64,000 nt of DNA from Companilactobacillus heilongjiangensis. Its GTDB lineage: Bacteria; Bacillota; Bacilli; Lactobacillales; Lactobacillaceae. Location: the NCBI RefSeq assembly GCF_000831645.3, contig NZ_CP012559.1, forward strand, positions 2,046,001 through 2,110,000, read 5' to 3'. The position numbers and the translations under genes were made by a program. Of this stretch, positions 25,825 to 34,513 are shown in pieces. The notes under the pieces are model-generated. The model did no database searches, was not told the DNA's origin, and saw only the letters and a program-made list of their open reading frames with translations. Position 1 is the stretch's first letter; every line of letters begins with the position of its first letter.

Positions 25825-27930
25825 ATATTCTTGAACTTTATCGACACTAACAAATTCGTTGGTAGCAACTCGATAATATTTTTCACCGTTGATATAAGTG
25901 TATCTATCAGTATACCAGCCACTGCCTCCTTGCAATGCACGATCAGTAACATCCTTACCTTGCGATGTAACTAGTCTAGCAATTGAGTCTTTATTCACAA
26001 GGACGTTAGCTGCTTTTGGATAGTAAATATAGACATCGTCAGCTTTAGCCCACAAGTCAGTTGCGACACGATAATACTTAACACCCTTTAGTGTCATCAA
26101 ATTATCAGTGTACCAATCGCTGCTAGGTGCTAATTTGCGGTCTTTGACAATATCGCCATTGTCATAGTAAAGTTGGACATCTGAGTTATTCTTGTGGGTT
26201 CCAATTCTTTCTTCAATACCTTTGATTTCCCGGTCTACAGTTGTTGTAGAAGAACTGCCACCGGAATTGGTATTTTTATCAGGTTCATAGAAGGCGTAAA
26301 AATCCACTTTCATTCCTTCATAGAAGGTAGGTATAGTTCCCTCTACCTCATCTACAAGACTATTAGCAAGTCCTTGAATTATATCACTATAGCTACTGTA
26401 ATCGGTTAATTTCAGATTTGTTAAAAGATCTTCAGTAATATTCATTGGATTACCCAAAAAAACAAAATAACTTTTACTTTTATCAAAAGTATCGGGTGGA
26501 GTATCAGGATCAACAAGAATCAACTTTTTATTCTTTAATACATCTAACTGACCTTTAAAATTAACTTTTCCATCAACAATATCATTATTTGACATAATGA
26601 TATCCCTTGGGACACGCTTACCATTTTCATATACAACAAATTTAATTACTGCTTTCGGAATTTTAACGTTAATAGATTTTCCATCTATATCCTTAGTTAA
26701 AATGATCGACTCTGGCTTAAATTGTATCGCATGACCACTATCTGTCGATCCAATTGTTCCTAAAGCTGCTGGTTTAAATTCTGAAAAAGGTAAAACTTTA
26801 TCACCACTAGTTATCTCTCTTGTTGTAATAAGAGAACCATCATCTTCATCAACATATCGAACGGTGAAATTCATATATGGCAATTCATTCCAGGTCCATG
26901 TTGCCACTTCACTATCCTTTTTATCATCTCCAACATACATATCCATCAAATCATCGTTACTAGCATTCACACTGGAATCACCATTCTTCTTCCATCCAGC
27001 GACCCCTTGATTTTCATCATCAATAACTGAATATTTAGGATCCAGTCCAGCTTTTGTCAAATTATTCATGGACGACAATATCAAAGTTGAAACGGATTCC
27101 GCCGAATTAAGTAAATTATCAACTTTATCTGTTTTAGACATATCTAATCCTGATAAATTAAGTGATTTCACCGCTTTATCATAGTGGAACATATTTGAAA
27201 AATCGCTATCAGACTTACCCGAACTTAATCCAGTTGGTAAATCTATAGTTTCTAGCTTCTCACAAAATTCAAACATACTCTTAAAATTTGTTCCGGCTGG
27301 CCATTTCCAGCTAGATAAATCGATTCCTGTCAACTCATGATTTTGTAAAAACATGTTGGAGAAATCAGTTACCTTGTCCGTTTGAAGCTTACTTACATCA
27401 ATAGTTTTCAAATTATTACAATCGGCAAATGCATAACTCATGTCTGTTACGTTCGATGTATCAAGCTTATCCAATCCATCAATCTCCTCAACGTTAACAA
27501 ACTCTTTAAATAATCCAGAAATATCCTCTCCAGCAGTTATATTGCCGGTAATTTCAATCTTTTTGACATCCAGTAAATTCAGATCACCCCACTGTGTTGT
27601 ATTACGAGGGTCGTCATAACCATAATAGTGAGTATTATCTAAATTTCCGCCTGAAATTTGGAGTGTGTCACCAGAGAATTTCCAATCGACACCCCAATTA
27701 CCTGAAATTTCACCAGTAGGTTCATTTTCCTTTGTTACTGTTTTTGGAGTTATTTCAGAACTACTCGGTTGTTCAGTAGTATCTGTAGTGGCTTGAGTGA
27801 CGGTTGATTGAGAAACACCAAATAAAGCTAATCCGCCCACTAACCCCAAAGCAGACTTAACTATCCAATTCTTAATACTTTCCTTTCTTAAAATATTATT
27901 CGTTGACCTTTTTACTTGTTGAAATCTCAA
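25822..27930 (-). CDS. BspA-type repeat surface protein with two C-terminal SLAP modules (paralogue 3)
   Basis: 702 residues from TTG 27930; AGGAGG lies 8 bp upstream, while the alternative GTG at 27939 overlaps the ribosome site. Signal region RKESIKNWIVKSALGLVGGL, shorter linker than the paralogues, DUF285 repeats (LDTSNVTDMSYAF, IDVSKLQTDKVTDFSNMF, LNLSGLDM), a VRYVDEDDGSLITTREI MucBP-like strand set, then two SLAP modules (KYYRVATDLWAKADDVYIYY, KYYRVATNEFVSVDKVQEY). The most diverged of the three at its C-terminus. First gene of the tandem array; each copy has its own promoter motif and terminator, so they are separately transcribed. Confidence 0.88.
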   Translation of the reverse strand: MRFQQVKRSTNNILRKESIKNWIVKSALGLVGGLALFGVSQSTVTQATTDTTEQPSSSEITPKTVTKENEPTGEISGNWGVDWKFSGDTLQISGGNLDNTHYYGYDDPRNTTQWGDLNLLDVKKIEITGNITAGEDISGLFKEFVNVEEIDGLDKLDTSNVTDMSYAFADCNNLKTIDVSKLQTDKVTDFSNMFLQNHELTGIDLSSWKWPAGTNFKSMFEFCEKLETIDLPTGLSSGKSDSDFSNMFHYDKAVKSLNLSGLDMSKTDKVDNLLNSAESVSTLILSSMNNLTKAGLDPKYSVIDDENQGVAGWKKNGDSSVNASNDDLMDMYVGDDKKDSEVATWTWNELPYMNFTVRYVDEDDGSLITTREITSGDKVLPFSEFKPAALGTIGSTDSGHAIQFKPESIILTKDIDGKSINVKIPKAVIKFVVYENGKRVPRDIIMSNNDIVDGKVNFKGQLDVLKNKKLILVDPDTPPDTFDKSKSYFVFLGNPMNITEDLLTNLKLTDYSSYSDIIQGLANSLVDEVEGTIPTFYEGMKVDFYAFYEPDKNTNSGGSSSTTTVDREIKGIEERIGTHKNNSDVQLYYDNGDIVKDRKLAPSSDWYTDNLMTLKGVKYYRVATDLWAKADDVYIYYPKAANVLVNKDSIARLVTSQGKDVTDRALQGGSGWYTDRYTYINGEKYYRVATNEFVSVDKVQEY

Positions 27931-27954
27931 AATCTTCACCTCCTAGGTAGGCTT

Positions 27955-27974
27955 ATTGTACACCCTTTCACAAT
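27955..27974 (-). promoter_or_regulatory. Conserved upstream motif of paralogue 3
   Basis: Minus strand ATTGTGAAAGGGTGTACAAT, identical over 20 bp to the block before paralogue 1 and at the same distance (25 bp) from the TTG start. Confidence 0.6.
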
Positions 27975-28035
27975 GATATTTATATAAAGATGTAATAAAA
28001 AAGAGCACCAAAACGTTCTTTCCTATAAACAAATC

Positions 28036-28080
28036 AAAAAAAAACGATAAATCCCTAATAATACAGGAATTTATCGCTTT
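28036..28080 (-). terminator. Terminator of the DUF916 operon
   Basis: Minus strand GCGATAAATTCC / GGGATTTATCG followed by T9. Confidence 0.88.
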
Positions 28081-28091
28081 TCAAATTAAAT

Positions 28092-29219
28092 TTATTTTTT
28101 ATGACGTGAAGATCTACTTTCACCATCATTGCCAGAACGGCTAGTTTTATTAGGATTATCGGGTTTCTTTGGCAATCTCAAATTCATCTTACCACGGCCA
28201 CCCTTAGGTCCATCGCCTTTATTACGTTGTGAATAATAGAGATACATCCACACGACGACCCCGAGCAACACAATGATTCCGATAATAATACCGATCCACT
28301 GCTTATTATGCGACTGTGGTTTAGGTCTGGCCGCATCATTAACGTTTTCGACTTGGCGTTGCTTGACCGTAATCGTATAGTTAAATTCTTTGGCAAAGCC
28401 ACTCTCATTCTTCAACGAAATATGTGCTTTATATGTTCCAGCATCTAATTTCTTAATCGGAATGAAGTAGTCGAATTGCGAATTAGGAGCGAACTGAAGG
28501 TTATCTGCGGAGTAGTTGGTAACTTTACTACCATTGGTTATTTCGGCCTTCAAGGACACCTTATTGACGTTTATCGGTGCTGTATTGTCTAACTTGTAAG
28601 CAATACCAGTTGAACCCGCAACTGCCTTAGGAGCAGCTGAAGTTAAATGCATGTCTGGCATAACTCCATCATCTTTAGAACGGAGTACGACGCCTTTAAC
28701 ATAACGAACCTGATTCTTAATATTGATATTCTTAGACTTAGTTGGGCTGACTGATGCAGTCGTTGTAACACCACCTAAGATAATACCGGCATATTCAGAA
28801 CTAGGTGATTTAACTTTAAACTCAACCGTCTTATTTTCACCATTTGCCAAAGTGACAACTTTTTTACGCTTACCTTCAACGAGAGATGTCAGAGATGGCA
28901 ATTTAGACTTGTACAGCTTCGTGTTGTACTTATCGTAACCAATTACACCAGAGTCGGCAGTATAGGCGTTGTTGACCTCGGCAGTGACCGTAATGGGCTT
29001 ACTACCAGTGTTAGCAATCAAAACCTTGAGCGTTTGCTCTTTATTAGGCGTAACTTTCAAGTCAAAATAAGATTCGTCTTTGTTAACTTGATTATCTGGC
29101 AAAATTGCTTGAATAGCATAGGATTTGTCAGGTGCAGCTTTTACCGTGGTTGCGAATGGCAAAAGTGTTGTGATCAATAGTAATAACGCTGAAAAAAATA
29201 CAATAAATTTTTTCTTCAT
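28092..29219 (-). CDS. WxL-interacting protein, DUF916 + DUF3324 (CscA type), copy 1
   Basis: 375 residues: signal peptide (KKKFIVFFSALLLLITTLLP, cleavage near VKAAPD), an N-terminal peptidoglycan-binding DUF916 domain (~30-160, with YFDLKVTPNKEQTLKVLI and EYAGIILGGVTTTAS), a C-terminal DUF3324 domain (~165-300), one membrane helix (WIGIIIGIIVLLGVVVWMYL) and a cytoplasmic Arg/Lys-rich tail. Such proteins tether WxL proteins to the cell surface in csc clusters. It ends the minus-strand operon and overlaps nothing; the gap to copy 2 is 5 bp, so they are co-translated. Confidence 0.9.
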   Translation of the reverse strand: MKKKFIVFFSALLLLITTLLPFATTVKAAPDKSYAIQAILPDNQVNKDESYFDLKVTPNKEQTLKVLIANTGSKPITVTAEVNNAYTADSGVIGYDKYNTKLYKSKLPSLTSLVEGKRKKVVTLANGENKTVEFKVKSPSSEYAGIILGGVTTTASVSPTKSKNINIKNQVRYVKGVVLRSKDDGVMPDMHLTSAAPKAVAGSTGIAYKLDNTAPINVNKVSLKAEITNGSKVTNYSADNLQFAPNSQFDYFIPIKKLDAGTYKAHISLKNESGFAKEFNYTITVKQRQVENVNDAARPKPQSHNKQWIGIIIGIIVLLGVVVWMYLYYSQRNKGDGPKGGRGKMNLRLPKKPDNPNKTSRSGNDGESRSSRHKK

Positions 29220-29224
29220 ACTTT

Positions 29225-30205
29225 TTAACTCCTACCTGAATACCAAATGGCCCAGAAAATAAGGAAAATAATCGATACTAGGACACAGACAATCAGAATG
29301 TACGTTGTGGTCTTGTTGTAAATCAGACCCTTACAACGCTTGTTGATGTTGTTAGCTTGGTCTTGCGTAATCGTGTAAGTCTTGTGGAAAGTCCAAGTTG
29401 CTTTACCACTGCGAGCCGCACCTTTTACTACATAGGTTCCGGCCTTGATTGGGGTGGTATTTTGATCAAAGTCTACTGGAATTTTAGAATTGGGAGCTAC
29501 TTTGGGATAAGTTAGGTCGGCAGTCATAGTTTTGTCACCTAAGTTAAACCTATCTAACCAGCTCTTACGTTTTACAGTCATGTGGACTATTACGTTTTTC
29601 ATCAAACCAGGTTCTTTATTTTGAAGATTAACAATTATATGTGGTTGTTTCTGAATAACATCCAGACCTAAATTATGAAGCGTTACGATCCCTCCAACAG
29701 CCTTATTGGAACCAGTAATCCATACCGGTATATCCGCGTTACCACCAACACTCTTACTAATATCGTAAATATTAAAACCACCCAAAATAAGATTATCAAC
29801 CTCACCTTCAGGCAATTTCACTTTAAAAGAGACATCTTTTGTTTTATTGGTTTTCACTAAAACAGTTTGAGATTTAGTCATATCAGCAAAAGCATATTTT
29901 AATCCATATTGTCCAGACTTAACATTATCGGTATATACAATCTTTCCATCCATTGATGTCGTTGCGTTGGTGGGAACAATCTTCAAACGAACATTTCTAA
30001 TACCAAAATTAGCGATAGAGATTCTCAATGTTCTGGTAGCATTCGGTTTCCCTATTATTTGAAATCGATCTGTTATATCTGAATCACCTATAAGTGGTGT
30101 AACTGTAACTCCATCAATGTCAGCCTTGGCAGTTTGAGGAATCATTATAAAACCAATAAATGCGAAGACCAACATTGATATTACATATACAATTTTCTTA
30201 TTCAT
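29225..30205 (-). CDS. WxL-interacting protein, DUF916 + DUF3324 (CscA type), copy 2
   Basis: 326 residues, shorter than copies 1 and 3: signal peptide (KIVYVISMLVFAFIGFIMIP), DUF916 domain (GVTVTPLIGDSDITDRFQII ... GEVDNLILGGFNIYD), DUF3324 domain, then a membrane helix (TYILIVCVLVSIIFLIFWAI) and a very short tail, YSGRS. AGAGGATAATT precedes ATG 30205. A terminator-like hairpin separates it from copy 3, so expression may be graded. Confidence 0.88.
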   Translation of the reverse strand: MNKKIVYVISMLVFAFIGFIMIPQTAKADIDGVTVTPLIGDSDITDRFQIIGKPNATRTLRISIANFGIRNVRLKIVPTNATTSMDGKIVYTDNVKSGQYGLKYAFADMTKSQTVLVKTNKTKDVSFKVKLPEGEVDNLILGGFNIYDISKSVGGNADIPVWITGSNKAVGGIVTLHNLGLDVIQKQPHIIVNLQNKEPGLMKNVIVHMTVKRKSWLDRFNLGDKTMTADLTYPKVAPNSKIPVDFDQNTTPIKAGTYVVKGAARSGKATWTFHKTYTITQDQANNINKRCKGLIYNKTTTYILIVCVLVSIIFLIFWAIWYSGRS

Positions 30206-30244
30206 AATTATCCTCTAAATATCACTTCTACCATCTATAATACT

Positions 30245-30275
30245 AAAAAAGCCGTCCCAAGTCTTGGAACAGCTC
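30245..30275 (-). terminator. Terminator between DUF916 copies 3 and 2
   Basis: Minus strand AGCTGTTCCAAG / CTTGGGACGGCTTTTTT, 15 bp after the copy 3 stop. Confidence 0.75.
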
Positions 30276-30289
30276 AATTTAATTATTTA

Positions 30290-31399
30290 TTAACGACGAC
30301 GTCTTCTAGTTGTATTACCACCGTTATTATTCATATTGTTTCCATTGTTACCATTATTCTTATTGTTGTTTCTCTTACCTAAGTAGACGCCCAATCCTAA
30401 GATAATAGCTAATGCAAGAATTGCTAATAAAATATATAGCCATAGATAATTTGGTTTGATACCGGCTAATTTATTGTACTTAGCAGCATCATTATTTGTA
30501 ATTGTAAAGTCTTTATTTAAAGTCCATGATTTTAGACCACCCGGAGCTTTATAAACCATCTTCAAGTGATAATCACCGGCCTGTAAACGTTTCTTACCCC
30601 AAGAAATTTGATAATTGTAGTTGCTTGTAGGAGCTATCTCTTGAGTAGACGATGTATTAGTAATTTTAAAACTCTTATCACCTTTCTTTGTCACAACAGC
30701 CTTTGAACTTAAAACACCTGTATATGAGTTTGAAGAATTATGAACATTGGCTTGTACACCAGGTTTTAAACCATCTGATGCTGAAACGGTTCCTGGTCTT
30801 ACAGCAGTGATAGAATACTTAGCCTCATCACTATCTGCATCCTTTTGATGTATTTGAATAGGGATTGAATAACTAAATTTATTTTTAATCAAAGTACCAT
30901 TTGAACTAACGGTTCCTTTTGCCTTTTCCTTATATGGATAGACGGTAACCCCACCCATTATTGTTCCTTTAAAGGCTTTCTTTGGAATAGTAATCTTGAA
31001 AGCAATTGTCGCATTGGTTTTACCCGGAACAGTAAATTCTTGTTTTCTAGGCGAAGCAGTATTGGCAGTTTGAATCTTCAATGACGGATCAGTAACTTTG
31101 GACTTATCATACTCTAACTGACCAGCATCATTTGTATAAGCAGTATTTACCATATACATAAACTTTCTGGTATTACTTGCCTTATTAAGAACCATAAGTT
31201 GCAAAGTTGCTTCTTGACCAGGAGTTCCGGTTACCATATAGCTTCCAGACCCTATGTTAACAGTATCTGATCCGCCCATTGGTTTCAAAAGATACTCACC
31301 TGAAACAGCTTTAACATCAATTGCCCCTGTCATTGCACCAGAGATTGTCGCAAATAAGAGCATAAAAAATAATATTAATTTATTTCGTTTCCACTTCAT
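30290..31399 (-). CDS. WxL-interacting protein, DUF916 + DUF3324 (CscA type), copy 3
   Basis: 369 residues: signal peptide (KLILFFMLLFATISGAMTGA), DUF916 domain (EYLLKPMGGSDTVNIGSG ... AFKGTIMGGVTVYPYKE), DUF3324 domain (~175-310), membrane helix (YLWLYILLAILALAIILGLG) and an Asn-rich, Arg-ending tail (NNNKNNGNNGNNMNN, TTRRRRR). GGAGGGTT precedes ATG 31399. It follows the WxL gene and belongs to the same csc-like unit. Confidence 0.9.
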   Translation of the reverse strand: MKWKRNKLILFFMLLFATISGAMTGAIDVKAVSGEYLLKPMGGSDTVNIGSGSYMVTGTPGQEATLQLMVLNKASNTRKFMYMVNTAYTNDAGQLEYDKSKVTDPSLKIQTANTASPRKQEFTVPGKTNATIAFKITIPKKAFKGTIMGGVTVYPYKEKAKGTVSSNGTLIKNKFSYSIPIQIHQKDADSDEAKYSITAVRPGTVSASDGLKPGVQANVHNSSNSYTGVLSSKAVVTKKGDKSFKITNTSSTQEIAPTSNYNYQISWGKKRLQAGDYHLKMVYKAPGGLKSWTLNKDFTITNNDAAKYNKLAGIKPNYLWLYILLAILALAIILGLGVYLGKRNNNKNNGNNGNNMNNNGGNTTRRRRR

Positions 31400-31449
31400 A
31401 AACTAAACCCTCCAAAAAACAATATGTTTTATACATACACATTATAAAA

Positions 31450-31480
31450 TAAAAACCACTACACGAGTAGTGGTTTTATA
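31450..31480 (-). terminator. Hairpin after the WxL gene
   Basis: AAAACCACTAC-ACGA-GTAGTGGTTTT, a strong stem with a short T-run; may let a minority of transcripts continue into the DUF916 genes. Confidence 0.7.
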
Positions 31481-31511
31481 GTTGCTATTAAATTAAATTT
31501 AAATCAATTAA

Positions 31512-32381
31512 TTATGCAACTGTTGGAGTTGTCTTCAATGTCCATGTAATAGGAGCATTCAATGATTTAACGGCAGCTGATGAATTGTCTAGTCCTGAAG
31601 GAATTAACAAATTAGCACCTGCTTTACCACTAGTTGCCTTATCAGCAGCATTAAACGTAGCAAGGTATTGACCATCTTTGTATGATGAACCATCTGCTGT
31701 AGAAACATTCATAACTGACTTAGCAGTACTATCCTTTGCAGCTGTAGCTGAAGTCAACTCAGCAGCTTGTGTACTCAATTTTTCACCAGCAGCATTTGAG
31801 ATAGTGTTTTGACCATCTGAGATTGGTTGTGCTAATAAGTTCAATGTAAATGCAGAGTCTCCTGCGATAGGTTGAGCTGATGCATCAACAAATTGTCCTA
31901 ATTTAGCTGTTAGGCTGAATCCAGTGGCACCTGTTGCGCCTTCTGATCCATTTGAAATTTGACGTGATTCAAGAACCGATAGACTACCATCAGCATTACC
32001 ATCAACACTCTTAGCGTCTTCTGGTCTTGTGTTATCAACTAAATCCTTTTTTTGTCCTGATACTGCTGTACCAAAATTGAAGTCTGGAACTTGGTCAAGT
32101 ACTAAGACACCTGTTACAACTTTAACAGCTGCATTTGATGTAGCACTTGCAGTACCATCATTGGCACCATCTTTACTATCCATAGCAATTGCTAATTGTC
32201 CATTATCTGGATTGTTTAAATTACCGATATTGTATTCTGCCTTAGGTGTAACGGCACCTGTTGATGCATTAATATCTGCTGTTGATGTAGCAGCTTGTGC
32301 TGTCATTGCTGGTGCAACTGCTCCTAAAACCATTCCTGATACTGCTAGTGATCCTACTAGAACATTTCTTGATAATTTCAT
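31512..32381 (-). CDS. WxL-domain cell-surface protein
   Basis: 289 residues from ATG 32381, set by GGGAGGATATATC; a longer frame to 32453 has no ribosome site. Signal peptide KLSRNVLVGSLAVSGMVLGA with AxA cleavage (MTAQAA), then a Ser/Thr/Ala-rich domain beginning TSTADINASTGAVTP and ending in the WxL motif ITWTLKTTPTVA. The more proximal signature lies around LVLDQVPDFNFG. WxL domains attach non-covalently to peptidoglycan, helped by DUF916/DUF3324 partners, three of which follow. Confidence 0.92.
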   Translation of the reverse strand: MKLSRNVLVGSLAVSGMVLGAVAPAMTAQAATSTADINASTGAVTPKAEYNIGNLNNPDNGQLAIAMDSKDGANDGTASATSNAAVKVVTGVLVLDQVPDFNFGTAVSGQKKDLVDNTRPEDAKSVDGNADGSLSVLESRQISNGSEGATGATGFSLTAKLGQFVDASAQPIAGDSAFTLNLLAQPISDGQNTISNAAGEKLSTQAAELTSATAAKDSTAKSVMNVSTADGSSYKDGQYLATFNAADKATSGKAGANLLIPSGLDNSSAAVKSLNAPITWTLKTTPTVA

Positions 32382-32506
32382 GATATATCCTCCCTGATAT
32401 AGAAAATTATTTTTTTGTTTTTGTCTTTCTTGATTACAATTAGATAATAACAAATTTTACAAGCTGTACATTTCATTATTTGTAAAAGTTATTTATCAGA
32501 ATTGAA

Positions 32507-32974
32507 TCATTTTGAAACTTGTAAGAACTTCAAGCTTTTCCGGAGCTTGTAACCATAAAAAGCGAATAGACCAATCAGAATCGTAAAACCAGTTATGATT
32601 AATCCGGTGTCATGTGCATCACCCGTTTGTGGATATGTCGACATGTTGTTAATTTCTACTGAAGGTTGAAAATTAGTATTTACCTTCTTAGCTTCAGTAC
32701 CAGTACTAGTACCGGTATTATCACTATTTAGTAAAACTGATCCATTGGAGCCACCGCCACCATCAAGGCCTGAATCATCTGTGGCCTTGGAGGCGACAAC
32801 CGCAACCGGTGCTGACCTATCAGCGCCACCTCCAGTCGAACTGTTGGATTCAGCGATTACATGTGTAAAGCTAAATCCTCCAATCACACCCAACAATATA
32901 ACGGCAATTGCGAAGAAACCGACTACTCGCTTTTTGACTGTGAGACTTTTTCTAGTTCTCATTTTTCTCTTCAT
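32507..32974 (-). CDS. Small sortase-anchored protein of the WxL locus (CscD type)
   Basis: 155 residues: basic N-terminus and signal helix (KKRVVGFFAIAVILLGVIGG), a Gly/Ser/Asp-rich low-complexity body, then the sorting signal STYPQTGD, a membrane helix (LIITGFTILIGLFAFYGY) and KLRKSLK. The first residue of the LPxTG box is Tyr instead of Leu, a variant seen in some class-specific sortase substrates. Short LPxTG proteins accompany WxL genes in csc clusters. It lies upstream of the WxL gene on the same strand. Confidence 0.85.
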   Translation of the reverse strand: MKRKMRTRKSLTVKKRVVGFFAIAVILLGVIGGFSFTHVIAESNSSTGGGADRSAPVAVVASKATDDSGLDGGGGSNGSVLLNSDNTGTSTGTEAKKVNTNFQPSVEINNMSTYPQTGDAHDTGLIITGFTILIGLFAFYGYKLRKSLKFLQVSK

Positions 32975-33088
32975 ATAAAAAACCTCTCATCAAAAGTCTT
33001 GTCTGTTTTCTCCTTACGCTTTGTATAATACCATCTGTCTACCCCCTAACTAATCCGAAATAGTTAAGAATTTTTTACGAGAAGTGAA

Positions 33089-33601
33089 TCACTTCTTGAG
33101 CAAGTAGTATTTGACCAAATTGTGTTGCCCCGTGTATGGAAGCGCTTGATCAGCTTCATACATATACTTGAAATCGAAGTTTTCTAGCAAATTCTGTGGT
33201 ACGGGATTTTCCTTCTCCGTGGAAGCCCAGATTTCAGTTAACTGTAAGTCCGTAAACCCGTAGTTAATCATCATCTCAACGGCCTCTTTGGCATATCCCT
33301 GATGACGAAACTTCCTATCTACTACAAAACCCATCTCACGTGTAAGCAACAGTTCCGTTGATTCACCGCGTTTATTCAACTCAATTATTCCTATCATCTT
33401 GTTGTTACCGGACAAAGCGATGGCGTAGGATCCATCCCTTCTGCAGTACATATCAAGGAGATCACGACCAAAGTCTACATCCTCGGTATATTCTAGTCCA
33501 GCTAATTTATGGTTATTTTTGTCCTGTACCAATTCCAAAAATTGTTCTAAGTCTGACATTTCAAAATTACGAATTACGATGTTTTTTCCAATTAACTTCA
33601 T
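33089..33601 (-). CDS. GNAT-family N-acetyltransferase (RimJ/RimL-like)
   Basis: 170 residues of the Acetyltransf_3 type: N-terminal NIVIRNFEMSDLEQFLELVQ, central MIGIIELNKRG, and the acetyl-CoA pyrophosphate loop RKFRHQGYAKEAVEMMINYG (motif R/Q-x-x-G-x-A, residues ~96-115), then ASTEKENPVPQNLLENFDFK. It probably acetylates an amine of a protein N-terminus or small molecule; the substrate is unknown. GAGGAAATG precedes ATG 33601. A single-gene unit divergent from tpx. The AGAAGTGATTCACTTCT palindrome at its 3' end may be a weak terminator. Confidence 0.85.
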   Translation of the reverse strand: MKLIGKNIVIRNFEMSDLEQFLELVQDKNNHKLAGLEYTEDVDFGRDLLDMYCRRDGSYAIALSGNNKMIGIIELNKRGESTELLLTREMGFVVDRKFRHQGYAKEAVEMMINYGFTDLQLTEIWASTEKENPVPQNLLENFDFKYMYEADQALPYTGQHNLVKYYLLKK

Positions 33602-33713
33602 GACATTTCCTCATAATAACTTATTTTCCAATCTAATTTCTGGGGTTTTATTTTGCGGTACTTTATAATATATGCATAATGCTTTTAGTTCAAATATGAA
33701 AGGGTGATTTTGT

Positions 33714-34211
33714 ATGGATTTAGATTTTAAAGGCGACACAATTACAACTTATGGCGACCCATTGACTGTTGGTGAAACATTCCCCGACTTTACTGTGCTT
33801 GATAAGGATAATAACGTGGTCAAATTGAGCAGTCTGCTTGATAAGCCAGTTTTGATCAGTGTTGTGCCAGATATCAACACACGTGTCTGCAGCATTCAAA
33901 CCAAGCACTTCAATGAAGAAGTTGCCGGTCATGCTGAAATCAATTTCGTAACTATCTCAACTAATACACCAGAAGAACAAGCTAACTGGTGTGCAGCTGA
34001 AGGTGTCGAAAATATGCAAATGCTATCTGACATGGATCATGACTTTGGTAAGAAGTCTAAGATTTGGATCAGAGACCGCAATATCTTGGCTCGTTCCGTT
34101 TGGGTAGTCGATAAGAATGGCGAAATCATCTATTCCGAAATCGTCCCAGTTCAATCAGATGAACCAAGCTATGACCGTGTACTTGGTCAATTGAACGAAT
34201 TAATAAAATAG
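33714..34211 (+). CDS. tpx: Thiol peroxidase (atypical 2-Cys peroxiredoxin)
   Basis: 165 residues. Peroxidatic Cys59 lies in VVPDINTRVCSIQT and resolving Cys93 in NWCAAEG, the layout of Tpx enzymes that reduce lipid and hydrogen peroxides using thioredoxin. The usual PS of the active-site loop is PD here. It acts in the cytoplasm. GAAAGGGTGATTTTGT precedes ATG 33714. The stop is followed after 3 bp by repeat element H, then a terminator. Confidence 0.95.
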   Translation: MDLDFKGDTITTYGDPLTVGETFPDFTVLDKDNNVVKLSSLLDKPVLISVVPDINTRVCSIQTKHFNEEVAGHAEINFVTISTNTPEEQANWCAAEGVENMQMLSDMDHDFGKKSKIWIRDRNILARSVWVVDKNGEIIYSEIVPVQSDEPSYDRVLGQLNELIK

Positions 34212-34214
34212 GCG

Positions 34215-34395
34215 GCCGTCTCCAGGGATAAGAACATTCACCTGCTATGCGGACCGGTCCGAGCCACAGTACGGTCTCGAACCTCGATTTTGAGCTTCGC
34301 AAAGTACGCGAATCTCAAAACTCGCCCGGTGGTGTAAGAGCTAAAGCTCTAACGCCACACCCACAGCGGGTAACTGTTCTCATCCCTTCCGACTA
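34215..34395 (-). repeat. Family-1 cloverleaf element, copy H
   Basis: Outer arms GGGATAAGAACATTCACC and GGTAACTGTTCTCATCCC (with G-T pairs). Hairpin 1 is GGTGTAAGAGC / GCTCTAACGCC. Hairpin 2 is TTTTGAGCTTCGC / GCGAATCTCAAAA. It starts 3 bp after the tpx stop and precedes the tpx terminator, so it is transcribed with tpx. Confidence 0.86.
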
Positions 34396-34420
34396 ATTTA
34401 ATACAAAATTATTGTAATTA

Positions 34421-34450
34421 AAAAGACAAGAGTTTTCTTGTCTTTTTTAT
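34421..34450. terminator. Terminator after tpx/element H
   Basis: AAAAAGACAAGAG-TTTT-CTTGTCTTTTTT between convergent genes. Confidence 0.85.
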
Positions 34451-34513
34451 TTTGCTCTAATTATCATATTACTATTGATTAATCGTAGCCACTTAGATAT
34501 TAAAATTCTCGAA

